From the NCBI RefSeq assembly GCF_000620165.1, contig NZ_JHVN01000009.1:1-64000 (forward strand): a stretch of 64,000 nucleotides of DNA. Reading direction: 5' to 3'. The notes under the pieces are model-generated. The model saw nothing but the letters and a program-made list of their open reading frames with translations. It was not told the origin of the DNA and searched no databases. Both the position numbers and the translations under genes were made by a program. Of the stretch, positions 8,118-17,329 are shown in pieces (within the stretch, counting starts at the first letter, position 1; each line of letters starts with the position of its first letter). This DNA comes from Anoxybacillus tepidamans PS2 (GTDB lineage: Bacteria > Bacillota > Bacilli > Bacillales > Anoxybacillaceae).

Positions 8118-9266
8118 GTGAAAATTATAAGTTATGAACTATTCCAAGTGCCGCCTCGTTGGCTGTTTTTAAAAATCGAAACTGATGAGGGGATCGTTGG
8201 TTGGGGAGAACCAATTATCGAAGGAAGGGCTGAGACGGTAGGTACAGCGGTAAGAGAGTTAATGGAGTATTTAGTGGGGAAAGATCCTTTGCGAATAGAA
8301 GATCATTGGCATCTAATGTATCGCGCCGGTTTTTATAGGGGCGGTCCTATTCTAATGAGCGCGATTGCGGGGATTGATCAGGCGCTTTGGGATATAAAAG
8401 GCAAGTATTACAATGCACCAGTTTATCAACTATTAGGAGGCGCATGCAGGGATTCGATTAAAGTATACTCTTGGATAGGAGGGGATCGCCCATCGGATGT
8501 AGGAGCGGCAGCCAAAGAGGCAGTTGAGGCGGGATTTACAGCATTGAAAATGAACGGAACGGAAGAATTACAGATGATTGATTCGTATGAAAAAATTGAC
8601 CAAGCAGTAGAACGGATTGCGGCTGTGCGCGAAGCTGTAGGCCCGTATATCGGAATCGCAATCGATTTTCATGGGCGGGTTCATAAGCCGATGGCTAAAA
8701 TTTTGGCAAAAGAGCTTGAGCCGTATCGGCCAATGTTTATTGAAGAACCCGTATTACCGGAGAATAATGAGGCGCTAAAAGAGATTGCTATGGCGACGAA
8801 TATTCCGATTGCAACAGGAGAGAGAATGTTTTCGAGATGGGACTATAAAAATGTCCTTATAGGCGGTTATGTGGACATTATTCAACCCGATTTATCCCAT
8901 GCAGGAGGCATTACGGAATGTAAGAAAATCATCTCTATGGCTGAAGCTTTTGATGTAGCGGCGGCGCCTCATTGTCCGTTGGGTCCTATCGCGTTAGCGG
9001 CATGTCTGCAAGTAGATGCGACCTGTTACAATGTCTTTATTCAAGAACAAAGCCTTGGAATTCACTATAACCAAGGAAGCGACCTTTTGGATTACATTGT
9101 CGATAAAAGCGTGTTCAAATATAAGGACGGTTATGTAAAAATCCCAGATGGCCCTGGTTTAGGAATTGAAATGGACGAAGAACGTGTAAGAGAATTGGCC
9201 AAAGTAGGACATCATTGGAGAAACCCTGTTTGGAGACATAAAGATGGCAGCATTGCAGAATGGTAA
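8118..9266 (+). CDS. dgoD: D-galactonate dehydratase
   Basis: GTG 8118 lies 9 bases after AAAGGAGG and gives 382 residues, the usual length; a TTG 153 bases upstream would translate the kinase remnant and is rejected. The sequence follows E. coli DgoD closely: [33 protein letters not shown]-like [31 protein letters not shown] and [15 protein letters not shown]. It is a member of the enolase superfamily, with the metal-binding acids in IAIDFHG, FIEEP and TGERM and a catalytic His in PHCPLG. It dehydrates D-galactonate to 2-keto-3-deoxygalactonate in the De Ley-Doudoroff route. The neighbouring kinase is decayed, so a kinase and aldolase must be encoded elsewhere for the route to work. Confidence 0.95.
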   Translation: MKIISYELFQVPPRWLFLKIETDEGIVGWGEPIIEGRAETVGTAVRELMEYLVGKDPLRIEDHWHLMYRAGFYRGGPILMSAIAGIDQALWDIKGKYYNAPVYQLLGGACRDSIKVYSWIGGDRPSDVGAAAKEAVEAGFTALKMNGTEELQMIDSYEKIDQAVERIAAVREAVGPYIGIAIDFHGRVHKPMAKILAKELEPYRPMFIEEPVLPENNEALKEIAMATNIPIATGERMFSRWDYKNVLIGGYVDIIQPDLSHAGGITECKKIISMAEAFDVAAAPHCPLGPIALAACLQVDATCYNVFIQEQSLGIHYNQGSDLLDYIVDKSVFKYKDGYVKIPDGPGLGIEMDEERVRELAKVGHHWRNPVWRHKDGSIAEW

Positions 9267-9299
9267 AGCTATGGATTCATTGAGCTTATTTTGAAAAAA

Positions 9300-9339
9300 G
9301 GCAGAGCCCCCTTCCAATGACAGGAAGAAGCGCTCTGCC
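9300..9339. terminator. Bidirectional-type hairpin between convergent dgoD and DUF779 gene
   Basis: The arms GGCAGAGC and GCTCTGCC enclose a 24-base loop with an inner CTTCC/GGAAG pairing. It lies between two convergent genes. Confidence 0.6.
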
Positions 9340-9349
9340 TATATTTATA

Positions 9350-9679
9350 TTAATCAAACACTTTCGAGCGGGTCAAAAAGCGCACACCTTCGGGGCCTTC
9401 GAGCGAAAACATGCCGCCGCGTCCGGGGACGACGTCGATAATGAGCTGCGTATGTTTCCAATATTCGTATTGCGCGGCGGCGATGTAAAACGGGCAGCCG
9501 CCGATTTCGCCGAGGAGCACATCTGAATCGCCAATGATCAGTTCGCCTTGCGGGTAGCACATCGGGGAGCTGCCGTCACAACAGCCGCCCGATTGGTGAA
9601 ACATCAGCGGCCCGTATTTGGCTTTCAGCTTTTCGATGAGGGCAAGTGCCGCTTCGGTGGCGATGACTTTCGGTTGCAT
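9350..9679 (-). CDS. DUF779 family protein
   Basis: The product has 109 residues, with ATG preceded by AAGGAGGG. It shows the DUF779 signature: HQSGGCCDGSSPMC, GELIIGDSDVLLGEIGGC, and VVPGRGGMFSLEGPEGVRF. The cysteines in GGCCDGSSPMC suggest metal binding. The function is not established. These proteins are typically encoded next to acetaldehyde-type aldehyde dehydrogenases, and here it lies 82 bp downstream of one on the same strand, separated by a terminator-like hairpin. A role in supporting that enzyme is an inference from this conserved pairing. Confidence 0.9.
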   Translation of the reverse strand: MQPKVIATEAALALIEKLKAKYGPLMFHQSGGCCDGSSPMCYPQGELIIGDSDVLLGEIGGCPFYIAAAQYEYWKHTQLIIDVVPGRGGMFSLEGPEGVRFLTRSKVFD

Positions 9680-9702
9680 CCGTTTCCCTCCTTTTGAAAA
9701 AA

Positions 9703-9726
9703 GGGCAGCGCGTCTCGGCGCGCTGC
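9703..9726 (-). terminator. Terminator between aldehyde dehydrogenase and DUF779 gene
   Basis: A perfect 9-bp stem (GGCAGCGCG / CGCGCTGCC) with a 6-base loop is followed on the minus strand by CCCTTTTTTC. Partial readthrough would still serve the DUF779 gene. Confidence 0.75.
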
Positions 9727-9761
9727 CTTTGTCGGGTGCACAATGGCTTTCTATTTAGCTA

Positions 9762-11282
9762 TTAAAAGAATCCTAATTTTTGCGGTGAGTAGCTGATGAG
9801 CAAGTTTTTCGTTTGTTGATAGTGTTCAAGCATCATTTTATGTGTCTCGCGTCCGATGCCCGACATTTTGTATCCGCCAAACGCGGCATGAGCCGGATAG
9901 GCGTGATAGCAGTTCGTCCAGACGCGTCCTGCTTGAATGCCGCGTCCGAAGCGGTAAGCGGTGTTGATGTCGCGCGTCCACACGCCGGCGCCGAGCCCAT
10001 ATAGCGTTTCGTTAGCAATCGCGAGCGCTTCGTCTTTATCTTTGAACGTTGTCACCGACACGACCGGCCCGAAAATCTCTTCTTGGAAAATGCGCATTTT
10101 ATTGTGACCCTTGAAGACAGTCGGTTTCACGTAATATCCGCTGCGCAACTCGCCTTCTAAGAAGTTGCGCTCGCCGCCAATGAGCAGCTCGGCTCCTTCT
10201 TGCTTTCCGATGTCGATATAGGACAAGATTTTCTCGAGTTGTTCCGAAGACGCTTGCGCCCCGATCATGGTTGTCGTATCGAGCGGGTTGCCTTGTTTAA
10301 TTTGTTTAACGCGCTCTAACGCCCGTTCGATAAAGGCGTCATAGATGGATTCTTGGATGAGGGCGCGGGATGGGCATGTGCACACTTCGCCTTGGTTGAG
10401 GGCGAACATCGTAAACCCTTCAAGCGCCTTATCGAAAAATTCATCGTCTTTTTCCATGACATCTTCAAAGAAGATGTTTGGCGATTTTCCGCCGAGCTCT
10501 AACGTGACTGGGATGATGTTTTGCGATGCGTATTGCATAATGAGACGACCTGTTGTCGTTTCGCCCGTGAAGGCGACTTTGGCGACACGCGGATTGGAAG
10601 CGAGCGGTTTTCCGGCTTCGAGCCCAAAACCGTTGACCACATTGATGACTCCTTTTGGCAGAAGGTCCTCGATCAGTTCAATTAATACGAGGATCGATGT
10701 CGGCGTTTGTTCGGCTGGCTTCAGGACAACGCAGTTTCCGGCGGCAAGGGCAGGTGCGAGCTTCCAGGCAGCCATTAAAATCGGAAAGTTCCACGGGATG
10801 ATTTGCCCGACAACGCCGAGCGGCTCTTTAAAATGATACGCGACCGTATCGTCGTCCAATTCGGCAAGCGAGCCTTCTTGAGCGCGAATGCAGCCGGCGA
10901 AATAACGGAAATGGTCGATCGCCAGCGGAATGTCAGCGGCGAGCGTTTCGCGAATCGGCTTGCCGTTTTCCCACGTTTCAGCGACCGCTAGCATCTCTAA
11001 ATTTTCTTCCATTCGGTCCGCGATTTTGTTCAAAATGCGGGCGCGTTCGGCCGGAGAGGTCCGTCCCCACGCTTCTTTCGCTTCGTGCGCCGCATCTAGC
11101 GCCAATTCAATATCGGCTGCTTTCGAGCGCGGCACTTCGCAATACGCTTGTCCTGTGACAGGAGAAATGTTTTCAAAATACTCTCCGTCGACAGGGGGAA
11201 CCCATTTACCGCCGATAAAGTTTTCATAGCGTTTTTTGAACGTGATGAGAGAACCAGGTTGTCCAGGCTGAGCATAAATCAT
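9762..11282 (-). CDS. NAD-dependent aldehyde dehydrogenase (acetaldehyde type)
   Basis: The start [11 protein letters not shown] at 11282 follows AGGGGG at good spacing and gives 506 residues; an upstream ATG-like start would add 15 unusual residues. The enzyme shows the full ALDH fold: [16 protein letters not shown] for cofactor binding, [15 protein letters not shown] with the general-base Glu, [11 protein letters not shown] with the catalytic Cys, and the C-terminal [12 protein letters not shown]. It oxidises an aldehyde to a carboxylic acid with NAD(P)+. Similarity to the ExaC/AldB type and the DUF779 neighbour point to acetaldehyde or another short aldehyde as substrate. Function class is sure; the exact substrate is inferred. 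Confidence 0.95.
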   Translation of the reverse strand: MIYAQPGQPGSLITFKKRYENFIGGKWVPPVDGEYFENISPVTGQAYCEVPRSKAADIELALDAAHEAKEAWGRTSPAERARILNKIADRMEENLEMLAVAETWENGKPIRETLAADIPLAIDHFRYFAGCIRAQEGSLAELDDDTVAYHFKEPLGVVGQIIPWNFPILMAAWKLAPALAAGNCVVLKPAEQTPTSILVLIELIEDLLPKGVINVVNGFGLEAGKPLASNPRVAKVAFTGETTTGRLIMQYASQNIIPVTLELGGKSPNIFFEDVMEKDDEFFDKALEGFTMFALNQGEVCTCPSRALIQESIYDAFIERALERVKQIKQGNPLDTTTMIGAQASSEQLEKILSYIDIGKQEGAELLIGGERNFLEGELRSGYYVKPTVFKGHNKMRIFQEEIFGPVVSVTTFKDKDEALAIANETLYGLGAGVWTRDINTAYRFGRGIQAGRVWTNCYHAYPAHAAFGGYKMSGIGRETHKMMLEHYQQTKNLLISYSPQKLGFF

Positions 11283-11431
11283 CCAAATTCCCCCTTTTTT
11301 AGTTGTACGCGCTTCCAAAAGGCGCATAATGAAATGTTCCTATAGGCCAAGTAATGTCGTATAAAAGCCTATGGACTTGCATCCGTTATGGATTATATTT
11401 GCTTGTCTCATTCAGTATGACTGGTTGAAAT

Positions 11432-11459
11432 AAAAAAACCAGCGAATTCGCTGGTTTTT
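11432..11459. terminator. Perfect intrinsic terminator
   Basis: The palindrome CCAGCGAATTCGCTGG is flanked by A and T runs on both sides, so it works on either strand. It ends the minus-strand gene that stops at 11461. Confidence 0.85.
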
Positions 11460-11460
11460 G

Positions 11461-12030
11461 TTAGTATTCGAGTTCAAGCCCTTCTAAAAGCAATGTAGCA
11501 TATGCGCCGCTTAAATGGTGGAACGCTTCAAGCACGTCGACGGGCTCGGCATGGAAAAATCCTTTCATGATTTCTTGGTTTTGCTCGTGGATAAAGCTGA
11601 GAATAAAATCCGTTTTAATGCGGTTGGCTACTAAAATAGCACAATAAGAGCGTTCGAGCTGCTGTTTCCGTTCTTTTTTGTCCTCAATTTGCGAAAAATG
11701 CTCGATGTACCGGTCAATGATGTTAGGAAGCTGTTCTTGAATGCTCGTCTGCGCTTCTTCGAGCATTGCTCCGACGACGTCGGACGATGGAAACGAACGA
11801 TTCGTGAGGATCGTTTGGAAAATGTGCTGCAGCGCATACGTCGATTCCGTCGAAAATGCTACGTTTCCAAGCAAAAGCTGCATATACTCTTCCTCATTTT
11901 CAGCGTCAATTCTCATTTGCATGATGACTTCGAGCACATCGGAATGAACTTTTTCTTTTGTCCAACTGTCGGTAAGCTGTTGCATGAGTGCGGACAGCAC
12001 CTGCGTCAATTCTTCTTTTGTTACTTCCAT
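11461..12030 (-). CDS. Helical protein of unknown function
   Basis: The product has 189 residues, no signal peptide and no membrane segment. It is rich in predicted helices (TKEELTQVLSALMQQL, EEEYMQLLLGNVAF, PNIIDRYIEHFSQIEDKKER) and is acidic overall. I do not recognise the family. The start ATG lies behind GGCAGGGG. It is monocistronic: the upstream region faces the comK promoter region divergently, and a strong terminator follows. Nothing in it indicates an enzyme; a regulatory or adaptor role is possible but unsupported. Confidence 0.7.
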   Translation of the reverse strand: MEVTKEELTQVLSALMQQLTDSWTKEKVHSDVLEVIMQMRIDAENEEEYMQLLLGNVAFSTESTYALQHIFQTILTNRSFPSSDVVGAMLEEAQTSIQEQLPNIIDRYIEHFSQIEDKKERKQQLERSYCAILVANRIKTDFILSFIHEQNQEIMKGFFHAEPVDVLEAFHHLSGAYATLLLEGLELEY

Positions 12031-12135
12031 ATGATAGCCCCTGCCTTTTATAGTATGCGTACATCTAGCATGCCATTGCCATCAGCAAGAAGTCAATAGA
12101 AAAGAAAAAAAAGGAAAAAATCCGACAAACAGATA

Positions 12136-12170
12136 AAAATTATTTTAAAATTTGTAATTTTTTGTATAAT
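12136..12170 (+). promoter_or_regulatory. comK promoter with AT-box-like half sites
   Basis: TATAAT at 12165-12170 is a good -10. Just upstream are AAAA...TTTT arrangements (12136-12146 with a 4-base centre; 12147-12161 with a 7-base centre), close to the ComK box AAAA-N5-TTTT though not exact. This fits known autoregulation of comK. A leader of about 180 bases follows. Confidence 0.45.
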
Positions 12171-12349
12171 AGAGATGAAGGGTTTTCTCTTTACTTATAA
12201 ACTATCGATTGAGCAAAACCTTGCTTTAAATTTCTAATCGCAAAGAAACGAAGGAGGTGACCGTCATTCGCCGAAGAAATATTTTTATTTAGCACCGAAC
12301 ATACGTGCTAAAAGTTTGAGGGGAAAATAGTGAATGAGGGGGAATTGGG

Positions 12350-12856
12350 ATGCAAAGATATTATGAAATCAAGGAAGAGACGCAAGCGCTTGAACCAGTG
12401 TACAACAAGAGAGGGCAATTATGCACTATCGTTCATGAAACGAATGCCACATACACGGTGGAAGCATCACCGCTAAACATCATAGAGCATAGTTGCACGT
12501 ATTACGGCTGCGGGTACGAGGGAAGATTGGAGGCAGCAAAGCTCATTCTCGGCCTCAAGCAAATGGTTCCGATTTGTGTTTGTGATTCTTTACGATTATA
12601 CATGATACCAACTTGCTCCCCAGAAAGCGATAAATGCTTTTGGCTTGCTTTGCGCCACATTCACTATATTGAACCGTATAAACAAAAGAAAGCGAAAGTG
12701 ATTCTCGCAAACGGCAATTCCCTGATGATTGATGTTCATCGAGATACGCTCGAGGCGCGGCGGGCGAAAACGACGTTGCTTTATTACACAATGGAAACGC
12801 GTTGCGGCATTTATAAAGTCATTGAACAAAAATTTCCGTTATGGCGGCTTTTCTAA
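12350..12856 (+). CDS. comK: Competence transcription factor ComK
   Basis: This 168-residue protein follows the ComK pattern: an N-terminal YEI...ALEPVYNKRGQLCTIV segment, SPLNIIEHSCTYYGCGYEGR, the PICVCDSLRLYMIPTCSP region, and ALRHIHYIEPY before a basic C-terminal part. ComK binds AT-boxes and turns on the DNA-uptake genes in Bacillus; ssbB, a usual target, lies about 8 kb downstream. ATG 12350 follows a GAGGGGG site. It is somewhat shorter than B. subtilis ComK at the C-terminus. An intrinsic terminator directly follows the stop, so it is transcribed alone. Whether it is active in this organism cannot be seen. Confidence 0.9.
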   Translation: MQRYYEIKEETQALEPVYNKRGQLCTIVHETNATYTVEASPLNIIEHSCTYYGCGYEGRLEAAKLILGLKQMVPICVCDSLRLYMIPTCSPESDKCFWLALRHIHYIEPYKQKKAKVILANGNSLMIDVHRDTLEARRAKTTLLYYTMETRCGIYKVIEQKFPLWRLF

Positions 12857-12886
12857 AAACTGTCTCGTACATCGAGGCAGTTTTTC
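12855..12886 (+). terminator. Terminator of comK
   Basis: AAAACTGTCTCG pairs with CGAGGCAGTTTT around a TACAT loop, and a T run follows; the hairpin touches the stop codon. Confidence 0.8.
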
Positions 12887-12928
12887 AGCGTATAATGAAA
12901 ATAAAAGATTGCGAGAGGAGAAAAAGAT

Positions 12929-13363
12929 GTGAAGCCATTGCGGTTAAGGGGACACCACTTATTATGTATACACGGGTTTCGCGGCATGGGGTACAGTCCG
13001 TCGTTTGTCGAGAAAATGTGGGAAATTGTGAAAGATGTTCGCAATGAGGAGAAAGACTTTCCGATTCAAGTCGTTGTTGCGCTTGATGAGGCGTGTTTCA
13101 CTTGTCCGCATCACGGGGAATCGACGTGCCAAGCGGATCCAAATTCCAATGAACACGTTGTGTCGATGGACCGGAGAGTGTTGGAACACTTAGGTCTAGA
13201 AGAAAATGAAATCTATTTAAAATCGGAATTGTTAAAGCTGACGGCGAGAAAAGTGCGCCCAGACGACTTGGATTATTTATGCGCTAAATGCTCATGGCTT
13301 CAGTACGGCGTCTGCAAAGAAGGCATCGCCAATGTGAGGGCTGGGAACGTGCAACAAAAATAA
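12929..13363 (+). CDS. DUF1284 family protein
   Basis: GTG 12929 follows GAGAGGAG and gives 144 residues. The protein starts LRLRGHHLLCIHGFRGMGY, the hallmark of DUF1284, and carries paired cysteines in CFTCPHHGESTC and CAKCSWLQYGVC that could bind a metal or an iron-sulphur cluster. The family has no established function to my knowledge. It lies alone between the comK terminator and the aspartokinase gene, on the same strand as both. Metal binding is inferred from the Cys pattern only. Confidence 0.88.
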   Translation: MKPLRLRGHHLLCIHGFRGMGYSPSFVEKMWEIVKDVRNEEKDFPIQVVVALDEACFTCPHHGESTCQADPNSNEHVVSMDRRVLEHLGLEENEIYLKSELLKLTARKVRPDDLDYLCAKCSWLQYGVCKEGIANVRAGNVQQK

Positions 13364-13455
13364 TCGAATTATCAGAAATTAATGCTCGCCTTCCTAAAAA
13401 AATGTGGTATGATAACAAAATATAAATCATTCTCAAAAAGGAAGGGTTATGGAAA

Positions 13456-14829
13456 ATGAAAGTAGCAAAGTTCGGGGGAAGTTCTGTAGCGAGCGCTGAG
13501 CAGTTTCGCAAAGTTGCACGGATCGTACAGTCGGACGAAGAACGCCGGATGATTGTTGTATCGGCTCCGGGAAAGCGGCATAAAGAGGATATAAAAGTAA
13601 CGGACTTGTTAATTCAACTAGGTGAAGCTGTGATAAACGGAGAGGCATACGAGACAATCATCGAAGCAATCGCCGCTCGGTATGCTGATATTGCCAATGG
13701 ATTGGAATTATATGCAGCGGAAATGTTGGAGCAGCTGAAAGCTGATTTGCGGCAAAAAATCGCAACCTACTCTTCCTCCCATGATCGTCTGATGGATGCG
13801 CTCAAAGCGAGCGGGGAGGATCATAATGCGAGATTAATGGCTTTTTATTTGCGAAGTCTTGGACTGGATGCGCATTATGTCAGCCCGCGCGAAGCTGGCA
13901 TTTTCGTGACGGATGAACCGGGCAATGCACAAATTTTGCAAGAATCGTATGAAAAATTGAAGCAGCTTCGAAATCGCTCCGGTATTTTAGTGATCCCCGG
14001 ATTTTTCGGATATTCGCTAACGGGACATATCGTAACATTCCCGCGCGGCGGATCCGATATTACAGGATCGATTGTGGCGGCAGGGGTCGGCGCAGACGTG
14101 TATGAAAACTTTACGGACGTCGATTCGATTTACTGCGTGAACCCGACGCTCGTTAATCATCCGCGGCAGCTTAAAGAGATTACATATCGTGAAATGCGGG
14201 AGCTTTCGTATTCCGGCTTTTCCGTGTTTCACGATGAAGCGTTAGAACCGGTGTATAAAGCCGGAATTCCGGTATGCGTCAAAAACACGAACAACCCGGA
14301 TGCGCCGGGAACGTGGATCGTTGCGAAGCGCGATCATGGAAACGAGCCGGTGGCCGGCATCGCCAGCGATACCGGATTTTGCAGCATTAACGTCAGCAAA
14401 TATTTAATGAACCGCGAAATCGGGTTTGGGCGCAAGCTTCTCGGAATTCTAGAGGATGAAGGAATTTCGTATGAACACGCGCCGTCAGGAATCGATAACA
14501 TGTCGGTCATTTTGCGGGCGAACCAGCTTGAAGGGGAGAAAGAGCAGCGCATTATCGACCGCATTCAAACAGAGCTGCAGGTCGATGATATTCATATTGA
14601 ATATGGCTTGGCGTTAATTATGGTCGTTGGCGAGGGAATGGAGCGCGCTATCGGGGTTGCGGCGAAAGCGACGGCGGCGTTTGCGAAAGAAAAAATTAAT
14701 ATTGAAATGATCAACCAGGGCTCATCTGAAGTCAGCATGATGTTCGGTGTAAAAGAAGAAGCAGTGAACCGGGCAGTGCGCGCCCTATATGAAGCATATT
14801 TTGCCCCGGCATATGCCCAAAAAGAGTAG
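13456..14829 (+). CDS. Aspartate kinase (aspartokinase III type)
   Basis: The 457-residue protein has the kinase N-terminus VAKFGGSSVASAEQFRKV, the substrate region FPRGGSDITGSIVAAGV and VYENFTDVDSIYCVNP, and two C-terminal ACT-like segments (ISYEHAPSGIDNMSVIL and VVGEGMERAIGVAAKATAAF). It phosphorylates aspartate, the first step towards lysine, threonine and methionine. Length and sequence fit the YclM/ThrD-like third isozyme of Bacillus, which in B. subtilis is inhibited by lysine with threonine. It is a single-gene unit with its own terminator. Isozyme assignment is by overall resemblance. Confidence 0.94.
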   Translation: MKVAKFGGSSVASAEQFRKVARIVQSDEERRMIVVSAPGKRHKEDIKVTDLLIQLGEAVINGEAYETIIEAIAARYADIANGLELYAAEMLEQLKADLRQKIATYSSSHDRLMDALKASGEDHNARLMAFYLRSLGLDAHYVSPREAGIFVTDEPGNAQILQESYEKLKQLRNRSGILVIPGFFGYSLTGHIVTFPRGGSDITGSIVAAGVGADVYENFTDVDSIYCVNPTLVNHPRQLKEITYREMRELSYSGFSVFHDEALEPVYKAGIPVCVKNTNNPDAPGTWIVAKRDHGNEPVAGIASDTGFCSINVSKYLMNREIGFGRKLLGILEDEGISYEHAPSGIDNMSVILRANQLEGEKEQRIIDRIQTELQVDDIHIEYGLALIMVVGEGMERAIGVAAKATAAFAKEKINIEMINQGSSEVSMMFGVKEEAVNRAVRALYEAYFAPAYAQKE

Positions 14830-14839
14830 GTCTATTCTC

Positions 14840-14870
14840 AATCCACCTCTAAAAAGAGGTGGATTTTTTT
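14840..14870 (+). terminator. Terminator of the aspartokinase gene
   Basis: ATCCACCTCT pairs with AGAGGTGGAT around AAAA, followed by seven or more T. Confidence 0.88.
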
Positions 14871-14999
14871 ATATAGAGGCCTAAAGGCTCTACTATAAAA
14901 GTTTGTGAAATCCAGATTTCATGCTATTGCATACATAAGAACGCTTATTTTGGAAAATAATACTATTGCATTGAACTTTTGGATAAGGAGGAAGGGCGA

Positions 15000-15965
15000 T
15001 TGAAACAACTTTTCTTGGCAGCTGCTTTTTGTTTTTGGACGGTTATGGTGAGCTTCGGACAACCCGCGGCAGCCCAGTTGAATGAGGAACAAGTGCAGCA
15101 ATACATTAGCAGCTTTGGTTGGACGATGAACGATTTGCAGCAATATTTAGCTGATTATGATATGAAGCTGGCGGATTTTGCAACATTGGATGAGCTGAAA
15201 CAATGGCTTGGCGCGCCGATTACGGAAGAAAATTTAAATGAGTTGCTTACGCGCCATCAATTAACAAAGGAAGAGCTAGAAGCACTGCTCGGCCAGTTCG
15301 GCGAAACGCTGCAAGATTATACGTTTATTGAAGATCTAGACACAGCGGTCAATTTTTATTTGCATCACAATCAAGAAATGCAGCAAGTCAACGACATGCT
15401 TTCAGCGATCGGGTTTACAGAGCAAGAGGCCAACCGCCTGTTTGAGCATATTATGTCGCTGAATGAAGCAGCGTTGACAGAGAAATTAGCAGGATTGGAC
15501 AAGCGGATCGAGCCGTTTCTCCGCGTAGAAGATCCAACCGAGCTGACAAAACAGCAGCAGGATGAGTTGCTGTCGGTTTGGGAAGATTTGCTTTCGGCGC
15601 TTGAGATTAAACCGAAGTTTTATTTAGTGAAAAATGGACAAAAGCAGGAAGTACCGTATCGAAACCTGCTTCACATGGAGACGTTGGGCGGGCGTGATTT
15701 ATTAATTGAAATGTACAACTTGCAAGGCGATTTGCTAGCCGATATGCAGCTGTCGGAGGAGATGCTCAAATCCGGCTATATTGTCCGCGCCGGTGAAAGC
15801 TTCGTTCACGCTGGGGAAATCGGCGGAGAGATGAAAGAAAAAATGCAAGGCGATAAAATGCCGAACACCGCTTCTCCATATTTGTCTTATATGCTAATGG
15901 GAGTGGCGCTTACGCTCTTTGGAGCCATTCTTTATTGGCGAAAACGGGAGAGAACAGCGGAGTGA
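15000..15965 (+). CDS. Processed acidic surface protein, class D sortase substrate
   Basis: TTG 15000 lies 8 bases after AAGGAGG and starts a clean signal peptide (KQLFLAAAFCFWTVM...AAAQ); a TTG at 14979 lies before that ribosome site. The mature part is acidic and helical, with repeats near 40 residues built on LTKEELEALLGQFGETLQDY. It then has a beta-like segment (PKFYLVKNGQK...LLIEMYNLQGDLLADMQL) and ends in the sorting signal MPNTASPY, a hydrophobic helix and RKRERTAE. This is the acidic protein with LPXTA-type signal that pairs with class D sortases. The sorting motif has Met where Leu is normal. It overlaps the sortase gene by 4 bp. A paralogous pair lies at 44584-46487. Confidence 0.88.
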   Translation: MKQLFLAAAFCFWTVMVSFGQPAAAQLNEEQVQQYISSFGWTMNDLQQYLADYDMKLADFATLDELKQWLGAPITEENLNELLTRHQLTKEELEALLGQFGETLQDYTFIEDLDTAVNFYLHHNQEMQQVNDMLSAIGFTEQEANRLFEHIMSLNEAALTEKLAGLDKRIEPFLRVEDPTELTKQQQDELLSVWEDLLSALEIKPKFYLVKNGQKQEVPYRNLLHMETLGGRDLLIEMYNLQGDLLADMQLSEEMLKSGYIVRAGESFVHAGEIGGEMKEKMQGDKMPNTASPYLSYMLMGVALTLFGAILYWRKRERTAE

Positions 15966-16552
15966 AGCAGGTCAAGGCGAGATATGTAACATATTTTTCG
16001 CTAGCTTGCATGATAGCAGGAATAGCCATTGCAACATGGAGCGGATATGCGTATTGGCAAGGCTATCGCGCCGCCCAGCCGTTAAATAAACAAAGCGCCC
16101 TCCACGTTTCCGCTTCTCGAAAGGAGAAAGCCGTCCGGCCGAAAAACGGCGAACGAATCGGTGCATTGTTCATTCCGAAGCTGAACCTTTCATTGCCGAT
16201 TTACGAAGGGGTCGATGAAGCGGAACTGCGCAAGGGGGTCGGCCATTATCCGAAAAGCGCTTTGCCTGGAAAAAACGGGAATGTGGTGCTGTCGGGCCAC
16301 CGTGATACGGTATTTCGTCGCCTGAAAGGCGTGGGTGTACACGATCAGCTGATTGTACGAACGGCTAGAGGGGAATTTGTGTATCGGATCAAAAAGGTGC
16401 GCATCGTCGGCGAGGACGATCGCACCGTGCTGGTGGAAAAACCGCGCCCGACGCTGACGGTGACAACGTGCTATCCGTTTGATTTTATTGGTAATGCGAA
16501 GCAAAGGTATGTGCTCATTGCCGAACTCGTTCGGCCTCGACAACGAATATAA
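15962..16552 (+). CDS. Class D sortase
   Basis: GTG 15962 overlaps the stop of the preceding surface-protein gene (GTGA) and gives 196 residues. One N-terminal membrane helix (YFSLACMIAGIAIATWSGYA) is followed by the sortase domain: IGALFIPKLNLSLPIYEG, the catalytic His in LSGHRDTVFRRL, the catalytic Cys in TVTTCYPFDFIG and the Arg in KQRYVLIAEL. Sortases cut the sorting signal of their substrate and join it to peptidoglycan. The overlapping substrate gene shows the likely target, the MPNTA protein. The terminator after the gene closes a two-gene operon. Confidence 0.93.
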   Translation: MKQVKARYVTYFSLACMIAGIAIATWSGYAYWQGYRAAQPLNKQSALHVSASRKEKAVRPKNGERIGALFIPKLNLSLPIYEGVDEAELRKGVGHYPKSALPGKNGNVVLSGHRDTVFRRLKGVGVHDQLIVRTARGEFVYRIKKVRIVGEDDRTVLVEKPRPTLTVTTCYPFDFIGNAKQRYVLIAELVRPRQRI

Positions 16553-16558
16553 GAAAGA

Positions 16559-16587
16559 GAAAAGGGCTAGTTCATACTAGCCCTTTG
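16559..16587. terminator. Bidirectional terminator between sortase and ywpF
   Basis: AAAGGGCTAGT and ACTAGCCCTTT form an 11-bp stem with a 4-base loop between convergent genes; the last codons of ywpF lie inside it. Confidence 0.85.
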
Positions 16588-17038
16588 TTGTGTGATTCGC
16601 TTTTACCGGTTCCCGTTCCTCCGCGCCGCGGCGTTCATAAAGTTCATGCTTAAATTCTTTTAGCAACGCTTCACCTTGCAAGCCTTTTTCTACAAGCCCC
16701 GCAAGCACAACTTCCGCCAAATCGGTTCTGTTGCGAAGAAGCATTCCTTCCATAAGCACGCTAATATGCTCGTTCATCAGCGTGATGGAACGAACGGTCG
16801 CAACCATGTTGGCCGGGTCATTGTTAATATTAGAAATCGTCACTTGGAGGCGGATTTCATGGTGATTATTTTGCAGTTCGGCAAATAGCGGCTCGTGCTG
16901 CTTATCGATGTATGCTTCGACCAGCCAGCGTCTTTTCTCGTCTTCTTTATTAATAACAAGCCCGTCAATGAGCGGAATTTCCTGCCGATTTCGCTCATCG
17001 CGAATGACTTGGAGCCCCACAAGCTTGAAGGTCTTCAT
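16577..17038 (-). CDS. ywpF: YwpF-like protein
   Basis: The 153-residue soluble protein begins MKTFKLVGLQVIRDE and has the YwpF-like layout: QEIPLIDGLVINKEDEKRRW, a middle beta region (IRLQVTISNINNDPANMV), and a helical LLRNRTDLAEVVLAGLVEKG. ATG follows AGGTGATAAG. The function is not known. In Bacillus it lies in the ywp region near ywpG and ssbB. Here that neighbourhood is kept, but two insertion elements have entered between ywpF and the ssbB operon. Confidence 0.87.
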   Translation of the reverse strand: MKTFKLVGLQVIRDERNRQEIPLIDGLVINKEDEKRRWLVEAYIDKQHEPLFAELQNNHHEIRLQVTISNINNDPANMVATVRSITLMNEHISVLMEGMLLRNRTDLAEVVLAGLVEKGLQGEALLKEFKHELYERRGAEEREPVKANHTTKG

Positions 17039-17040
17039 CT

Positions 17041-17329
17041 TATCACCTCGTCAACGTTGTCTTACAAAAAATTATAACATAACGATATAGCAAAAGAAAA
17101 ATGGGCGGAGCCCCTTGATTGAGTCAAGAGTTTGTGGGAGATTTTTTTGATATTTTAATTCAATGGATATATTTATATAAGTTGCAATAAAGAATTTCCG
17201 CAAGCCTGTTTCTAAAGTTGGTTTACAATAAAGCGATTCACCTTGCATGTTCACAAAAAATCAGGATGTAAGACAAAAATTCAATTTATATAGTTTAAAT
17301 AATTTGATTTATGTAAGCGTTTTCTAATC
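17041..17329. other. Spacer between ywpF and the ISLre2-type element
   Basis: It contains the presumed minus-strand promoter of ywpF and, at 17117-17140, one arm of an inverted repeat whose partner lies beyond the IS element. No gene was seen. Confidence 0.45.
17117..17140 (+). repeat. Left arm of an imperfect inverted repeat flanking the ISLre2 remnant
   Basis: The arm GATTGAGT-N5-GTTTGTGGGAG matches the reverse complement of 18844-18867 (GTATGAGT-N5-GTTTGTGGGAG): 18 of 19 fixed positions agree. Confidence 0.55.
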
